From assembly GCA_049604415.1 (NCBI GenBank), contig JBMYTN010000081.1:1-8769 (forward strand): 8,769 nucleotides of DNA. Direction: 5' to 3'. Source of the stretch: JBMYTN01 sp049604415. Its GTDB lineage: Bacteria; Pseudomonadota; Alphaproteobacteria; Rhodospirillales; Rhodospirillaceae. Within the stretch, counting starts at the first letter, position 1, and every line of letters starts with the position of its first letter. Both the position numbers and the translations under genes were made by a program. Of this stretch, positions 6,110 to 8,769 are shown piece after piece. The notes beneath the pieces were generated by a model. The model was not told the origin of the DNA. It made no database searches and saw only the letters and a program-made list of their open reading frames with translations.

Positions 6110-6922
6110 TTACTTGTCTTCGGCGGCGCCGTCGGCGGCCGGAGCATCGGAGGCTTCAACAGCCGCAGTCTCTTCTGCAACCGGAGCCTCTTCAGCGGGC
6201 TCCACCGGGGCTTCTTCGACCGGCTCGGGTTCAGGCGCAGGCTCGGGCTTTTCCTTAATGCCAGCAGGCATCGGAACGCCGTCGGGCAGGGCCGCTTTGA
6301 CCGCGTCGGTGATTTCAACCCAACCACCTTTGGAGCCCGGAACCGCACCGCGCACCAGGATCAAGCCACGGTCGTCATCGACGGAGACAATTTCCAAGTT
6401 TTGGGTGGTGACCCGAACGGCACCCATATGGCCAGCCATTTTCTTGCCCTTGAACACCTTGCCGGGGTCCTGACACTGACCAGTGGAACCGTGGGAACGG
6501 TGAGAAATCGACACCCCGTGGGTGGCTTCCAAACCGCCAAAGCCGTGGCGCTTCATCGCCCCGGCAAAGCCCTTACCAATGGAGGTGCCGCAGACATCAA
6601 CCTTTTGGCCCGCCACAAAATGACTCGGAGCCAGTTCGGTGCCTGGCTCCAGAAGGCAGTCCTCGGTCACCCGGAACTCCACCATTTGCATTTTGGGTTC
6701 GACCTTGGCTTTGGCGAAATGCCCACGCATCGCCTTAGAGGTCCGCTTGACCTTGGCCTTACCGGCGCCAAGTTGGACCGCGACGTAACCGTCGGTGTCC
6801 TTGGTGCGCTGGGCAACGACCTCGCAGGTCTCTACCTGAAGCACCGTCACCGGAACATGGGTACCGTCCTCGGCAAACAGCCGGGTCATCCCCATCTTTT
6901 GGGCAATCAGTCCGGAACGCAT
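6110..6922 (-). CDS. rplC: 50S ribosomal protein L3 with long acidic Ala/Glu/Pro C-terminal tail
   Basis: L3 is an assembly initiator that reaches into the peptidyl transferase region. The core is canonical: MRSGLIAQKMGMTRLF at the N-terminus, HFAKAKVEPK, GTSIGKGFAGAMKRHGFGG (about 112-130), THGVSISHRSHGSTGQCQDPG (134-154) and KVFKGKKMAGHMG. Gln149 in STGQ corresponds to the glutamine methylated by PrmB in E. coli. The core ends near residue 210; the protein is 270 residues, about 60 longer than E. coli L3. The tail (about 222-270) is almost wholly Ala, Glu, Pro, Val and Asp, strongly acidic and probably disordered. The start has AAGGAG at suitable spacing. rplD follows after 13 nt. Confidence 0.97.
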   Translation of the reverse strand: MRSGLIAQKMGMTRLFAEDGTHVPVTVLQVETCEVVAQRTKDTDGYVAVQLGAGKAKVKRTSKAMRGHFAKAKVEPKMQMVEFRVTEDCLLEPGTELAPSHFVAGQKVDVCGTSIGKGFAGAMKRHGFGGLEATHGVSISHRSHGSTGQCQDPGKVFKGKKMAGHMGAVRVTTQNLEIVSVDDDRGLILVRGAVPGSKGGWVEITDAVKAALPDGVPMPAGIKEKPEPAPEPEPVEEAPVEPAEEAPVAEETAAVEASDAPAADGAAEDK

Positions 6923-6972
6923 GGTCCCTACTCCTTACCGTACCGTGTCCTACCTGAAACATTCACGACCCT

Positions 6973-6986
6973 GCCCCACGCGGGGC
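6973..6986 (-). other. Intercistronic hairpin between rpsJ and rplC
   Basis: GCCCC / GGGGC form a 5-bp all-GC stem with a 4-nt loop in the 78-nt gap between rpsJ and rplC, the longest gap inside the ribosomal cluster. No T-run follows, so it is not a normal intrinsic terminator. It could be a pause, processing or translational control element. Confidence 0.35.
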
Positions 6987-7000
6987 GGACGTCAGAGGTT

Positions 7001-7309
7001 TCAGAGCTTGATTTCGACATCAACACCCGCAGCAAGGTCGAGCTTCATCAGCGCGTCCACGGTCTGCGGGGTCGGGTCGACAATATCCAGCAACCGCTTA
7101 TGGGTGCGGATTTCGAATTGCTCCCGGCTTTTCTTGTCGATATGCGGGGAGCGGTTAAAAGTGAACTTTTCGATCCGTGTCGGCAGGGGAATCGGACCCC
7201 GCACCTGGGCACCGGTCCGTTTCGCGGTATTGACGATTTCCCGCGTGGATTGATCCAGGACCCGGTGATCAAACGCCTTCAGGCGGATGCGAATATTCTG
7301 GTTGTCCAT
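7001..7309 (-). CDS. rpsJ: 30S ribosomal protein S10
   Basis: S10 (NusE) is a small-subunit head protein and, in complex with NusB, part of the transcription antitermination machinery that also links RNA polymerase to the ribosome through NusG. The 102-residue product begins MDNQNIRIRLKAFDHRVLDQST and contains KRTGAQVRGPIPLPTRIEKFTFNRSPHIDKKSREQFEIRTHKRLLDI, the family core, ending GVDVEIKL. The ATG at 7309 has AGAGGA (7319-7314) 4 nt upstream. It is the first gene of the ribosomal operon here, preceded by a long leader and its own promoter rather than directly by tuf. rplC follows after 78 nt. Confidence 0.98.
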   Translation of the reverse strand: MDNQNIRIRLKAFDHRVLDQSTREIVNTAKRTGAQVRGPIPLPTRIEKFTFNRSPHIDKKSREQFEIRTHKRLLDIVDPTPQTVDALMKLDLAAGVDVEIKL

Positions 7310-7321
7310 GTCGTCCTCTGC

Positions 7322-7339
7322 TCGACCCGTACCGGTCGA
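7322..7339 (-). promoter_or_regulatory. Hairpin adjacent to the rpsJ ribosome binding site
   Basis: TCGACC and GGTCGA form a 6-bp stem with a 6-nt loop, ending 2 nt before the AGAGGA Shine-Dalgarno (7319-7314) in the transcript. Its position would let stability of the stem influence ribosome access, a plausible translational control point for the operon. Function is inferred from position only. Confidence 0.4.
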
Positions 7340-7355
7340 TGTTCAAACAGCCACT

Positions 7356-7367
7356 GGTTCCGGAACC
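7356..7367. repeat. Perfect 12-bp palindrome in the rpsJ leader
   Basis: GGTTCCGGAACC is a perfect palindrome with no spacer, about 50 bp upstream of rpsJ. It could be a dimeric DNA-binding site; as RNA it would form only a strained hairpin. It lies well downstream of the promoter, so a roadblock or RNA-level role would be needed. Chance is possible. Confidence 0.4.
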
Positions 7368-7551
7368 CCGTCGGGCACCACAGAACCAAAACCTACCCAA
7401 GGGCTCGCAGGGTCCTCCGCTTGCGGACATCACCCCAAAGAGCCTAAGCTCGGAATTCGATGTGATGGTGACGCACTCCCCAATCCGCCTATCCACCATC
7501 CGGATATCGGATCCACCTTTGGGAGATTGTCAGGAGCGTTCCAGCCTTGAT

Positions 7552-7584
7552 CTAAATGGATCTGATGGGGCTGAAGCGAGCCAT
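7552..7584 (-). CDS. Possible 10-residue leader peptide (MARFSPIRSI)
   Basis: A short frame, ATG to TAG, encodes MARFSPIRSI. AAGGA (7598-7594) lies 9 nt before the ATG and the frame lies about 60 nt after the predicted start of transcription, at the 5' end of the rpsJ leader and just after an 8-bp hairpin. It has no run of a single amino acid as in classical attenuation peptides. A translated mini-ORF could couple ribosome supply to leader folding, but such a short frame with a fair ribosome binding site can also arise by chance. Confidence 0.25.
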   Translation of the reverse strand: MARFSPIRSI

Positions 7585-7608
7585 ATGTTTCTTTCCTTGC
7601 GGCGCGTT

Positions 7609-7627
7609 TAAAGGCCAGAGGCCCTTA
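7609..7627 (-). other. 8-bp hairpin near the 5' end of the rpsJ leader
   Basis: In the transcript TAAGGGCC and GGCCTTTA pair (8 bp, one G-U) around a 3-nt TCT loop. It starts about 16 nt after the predicted transcription start and precedes the ribosome binding site of the mini-ORF. No T-run follows. A 5'-end hairpin of this kind can protect mRNA from decay; that role is inference. Confidence 0.45.
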
Positions 7628-7649
7628 CGACCACCGTTCGGAGACGCGG

Positions 7650-7678
7650 ACAATAGGGGCCTGCCCTAGTCCGGTCAA
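7650..7678 (-). promoter_or_regulatory. Sigma70-type promoter of the rpsJ ribosomal operon
   Basis: TTGACC (7678-7673) and TATTGT (7655-7650) are separated by exactly 17 nt. The -35 element is preceded by GC then a TTTTTT run, an A/T-rich stretch that could act like an UP element. The bases after the -10 (CCGCGTC) are GC-rich, a discriminator type linked to stringent (ppGpp) control of ribosomal genes (established for other bacteria, inferred here). The predicted start is near 7643. This is the only good promoter seen for the sixteen ribosomal genes. Confidence 0.8.
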
Positions 7679-7745
7679 GCGAAAAAAGACAAGGTTCTGT
7701 TAAATTCACCAAGGCTCTAGAAGTTCCCGTAAGGCCCAGGTGGGA

Positions 7746-8387
7746 TCAGGTAAAACTACACAGATAAAAGGCGTCCCGGAGCGGCTGACAGATCACCAGA
7801 TCCCCGCCAAACAGGGCAATGATCTCTTCCGGTCCGACCACCCCGCCGGTCTCAAAATCCAGACCCATGGCCATCATCACATCGCCGGACGGGTCATGGA
7901 TTATGCCGGTCCAATTGTCGAGCATGCCCTTTGGCGCAAAGGCGACCCGCACAGGCGGCCCCAGATCCACCCGATAGTGCACCCCATTGGTATGGGTGAA
8001 ATCCCCAGCCTCGGGCGTACCAATGCTCAGATCTTCCAAGACCGCTTGGTAACGCCCAACATTCTGTTCAAAAGCGGCGGTGAGGCCGTGGGTCTTGCCA
8101 ATGCCAAAAACCGTTGATCCCCCGACCAAGAACAAGGACAGCAGCACAGGAATGCCCACAATGGCCAAGGCCCAATAGAGCACAACGCCGAGGGACCAAA
8201 CCCAATAGACCCCAGCACCAAACCAAAGGGCGGCACTGATCATCAACACCCCCATGATCAGGGGCTGACCGATGAATTGGATCACACCACCAAAGCCAGT
8301 GGACCATTCCGACAAAAAGCCCAGACCGCCCATCACCACGAGACTGAGCAGCCAGAACCCCAAAAACCATGTCATAAAGCTGCGCAT
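7746..8387 (-). CDS. Uncharacterised membrane protein with three N-terminal TM segments
   Basis: I do not recognise this family. From the ATG at 8387 the product has 213 residues. Three hydrophobic stretches are visible: about 6-25 (MTWFLGFWLLSLVVMGG region), 42-62 (PLIMGVLMISAALWFGAG) and 66-90 (LGVVLYWALAIVGIPVLLSLF); the second and third are Trp-rich. Residues about 100-213 form a soluble domain with GVHYRVDLGPPVRVAFAPKG, NWTGIIHDPSGDVMMAMG and a final DLVICQPLRDAFYLCSF; two cysteines (200, 210) are near the end. The frame is open to a GTG at 8447, but those codons would lie inside the tuf terminator, so I prefer 8387, which has AGGG 5 nt upstream. It is inserted between tuf and rpsJ; no terminator follows it before the rpsJ promoter. 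Function unknown. Confidence 0.75.
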   Translation of the reverse strand: MRSFMTWFLGFWLLSLVVMGGLGFLSEWSTGFGGVIQFIGQPLIMGVLMISAALWFGAGVYWVWSLGVVLYWALAIVGIPVLLSLFLVGGSTVFGIGKTHGLTAAFEQNVGRYQAVLEDLSIGTPEAGDFTHTNGVHYRVDLGPPVRVAFAPKGMLDNWTGIIHDPSGDVMMAMGLDFETGGVVGPEEIIALFGGDLVICQPLRDAFYLCSFT

Positions 8388-8402
8388 GATCGCCCTGCCC
8401 AC

Positions 8403-8444
8403 AGAAAACGAAACAACGCCGGTCCCTGTCGAAACCGGCGTTGT
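8403..8444 (-). terminator. Intrinsic terminator of tuf
   Basis: A 14-bp stem (two G-U pairs) is formed by 8431-8444 and 8413-8426 around a 4-nt GACA loop, followed in the transcript by TTCGTTTTCT. The stem starts 44 nt after the tuf stop codon. GC-rich stem plus T-rich tract on the tuf strand is a standard Rho-independent terminator. It separates tuf from the S10 operon. Confidence 0.85.
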
Positions 8445-8445
8445 C

Positions 8446-8454
8446 ACAATAGCA
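8446..8454 (-). promoter_or_regulatory. Candidate extended -10 promoter for the membrane-protein gene
   Basis: TGCTATTGT fits an extended -10 element (TGn plus TATTGT), with the same -10 hexamer as the rpsJ promoter. No good -35 is seen 17 nt upstream (GCGTCT), which extended -10 promoters can tolerate. Transcription would start near 8439, within the terminator stem, leaving a leader of about 50 nt before the ATG at 8387. Confidence 0.35.
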
Positions 8455-8463
8455 TTGGTCCGC

Positions 8464-8477
8464 CCGGCAGACGCCGG
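8464..8477 (-). other. Small hairpin between tuf stop and terminator
   Basis: CCGGC / GCCGG form a 5-bp GC stem with a 4-nt loop, 11 nt after the tuf stop codon. Its 5' arm belongs to AACCGGCGT (8479-8471), which is also perfectly complementary over 9 bp to the 5' arm of the terminator (8441-8433). It may therefore take part in alternative pairing (see findings). Confidence 0.4.
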
Positions 8478-8488
8478 TTGGGATCGGC

Positions 8489-8769
8489 TTATTCGCTGAT
8501 GGAGGCCACCACACCGGCACCCACAGTCCGGCCACCTTCGCGAATGGCGAAGCGCAGGCCTTCATCCATGGCGATCGGCGCGATCAGGTTTACGGCCATG
8601 GCGATGTTATCGCCGGGCATCACCATCTCGGTGCCTTCCGGCAGTTCAATGGTCCCGGTCACATCGGTGGTCCGGAAGTAGAACTGCGGACGATAGTTGG
8701 AGAAGAACGGGGTATGACGACCGCCCTCTTCCTTGGTCAGGATGTAGCACTCGCACTTGAACTTGGTGT
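8489..8769 (-). CDS. tuf: Elongation factor Tu (partial, C-terminal domain III only)
   Basis: EF-Tu delivers aminoacyl-tRNA to the ribosomal A site as a GTP complex. Only the last 92 codons are in the window; the GTPase domain lies beyond the right edge. The visible part is domain III: YILTKEEGGRHTPFF, YRPQFYFRTTDVTGTIELP, EMVMPGDNIAMAVNLI, PIAMDEGLRFAIREGGRTVG and the terminal AGVVASISE followed by TAA. This is nearly invariant in bacteria. At the left end the sequence is KFKCECYIL, with two cysteines where E. coli has KFESEVYIL. tuf next to rpsJ is the classical str-S10 arrangement, here interrupted by a terminator and one extra gene. Confidence 0.97.
   Translation of the reverse strand, partial: TKFKCECYILTKEEGGRHTPFFSNYRPQFYFRTTDVTGTIELPEGTEMVMPGDNIAMAVNLIAPIAMDEGLRFAIREGGRTVGAGVVASISE

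Larger units (their letters stand above)
7310..7643 (-). promoter_or_regulatory. Long structured 5' leader of the rpsJ operon
   Basis: About 330 nt separate the predicted transcription start from the rpsJ ATG, with no gene-sized reading frame. Local structures visible in the transcript are an 8-bp stem at 7609-7627, ATCCG/CGGAT at 7498-7512, a 6-bp CATCAC/GTGATG helix (7428-7433 with 7462-7467) enclosing a 4-bp GAGC/GCTC hairpin (7440-7451), TCCG/CGGA at 7416-7427, a 12-bp palindrome at 7356-7367 and a 6-bp stem at 7322-7339 next to the ribosome binding site. E. coli controls its S10 operon by L4 binding to such a leader; I cannot align this one to that structure. The regulatory role is inference. 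Confidence 0.5.

Noticed and set aside
6097..6348. Possible 84-residue N-terminal extension of L4 upstream of 6096
   Set aside because: The frame is open but lies entirely in the rplC 3' end, gives a low-complexity Arg/Pro/Ser sequence, and L4 is complete from the ATG at 6096.
6005..7447. 480-codon plus-strand open frame antisense to the rplD start, rplC and rpsJ
   Set aside because: It runs opposite to three certain genes, its product resembles no family I know and is rich in His, Gly and Leu as expected from antisense frames of GC-rich genes; no ribosome binding site or promoter seen.
7269..7499. 76-codon minus-strand frame overlapping the start of rpsJ
   Set aside because: It overlaps rpsJ out of frame, has Gly/Arg/Cys-rich composition without a recognisable fold and no clear ribosome binding site.
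7679..7745. Terminator for the membrane gene before the rpsJ promoter
   Set aside because: Only a 4-bp CCCA/TGGG pairing is seen, with no T-tract after it; the TTTTTT run further on has no stem before it.

Overview
The window is a piece of a bacterial chromosome carrying the S10-spc ribosomal-protein cluster, read entirely on the minus strand. Every confidently coding gene is a housekeeping gene except one unrecognised membrane protein. The protein sequences (long zinc-free S14, L3 with a long acidic tail, Ala-rich C-terminal end of L29), the moderately high GC content and a CTTGAC-type promoter point to an alphaproteobacterium, with Rhodospirillales as a loose guess. The order assignment is inference only.

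Layout in the direction of transcription (right to left). (1) 8769-8489: the 3' end of tuf (EF-Tu domain III). (2) 8488-8388: a short but dense region with a small hairpin, an extended -10 promoter candidate and a strong 14-bp intrinsic terminator. A sequence just after the tuf stop can pair with the 5' arm of the terminator, giving an attenuator-like layout. (3) 8387-7746: an uncharacterised protein with three predicted membrane segments and a soluble C-terminal domain. (4) 7745-7310: a well-formed sigma70-type promoter (TTGACC, 17 nt, TATTGT), then a leader of about 330 nt with several hairpins and a possible 10-residue leader peptide. (5) 7309-1: rpsJ-rplC-rplD-rplW-rplB-rpsS-rplV-rpsC-rplP-rpmC-rpsQ-rplN-rplX-rplE-rpsN-rpsH, with rpsH cut by the window edge.

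The sixteen ribosomal genes are packed with overlaps (rplD/rplW ATGA, rplV/rpsC TAATG), direct abutment (rplN/rplX) or short gaps, as expected for one translationally coupled transcript making ribosomal proteins in balanced amounts. I saw no convincing second promoter between rpsQ and rplN, so the S10 and spc blocks probably form one operon driven from the promoter at 7650-7678.

No RNA genes, insertion sequences, CRISPR arrays or defence genes were seen. The parts that deserve a second look are non-canonical: the tuf-rpsJ junction (membrane gene, terminator with a competing helix, independent promoter), the long structured rpsJ leader, and the acidic tail of L3.
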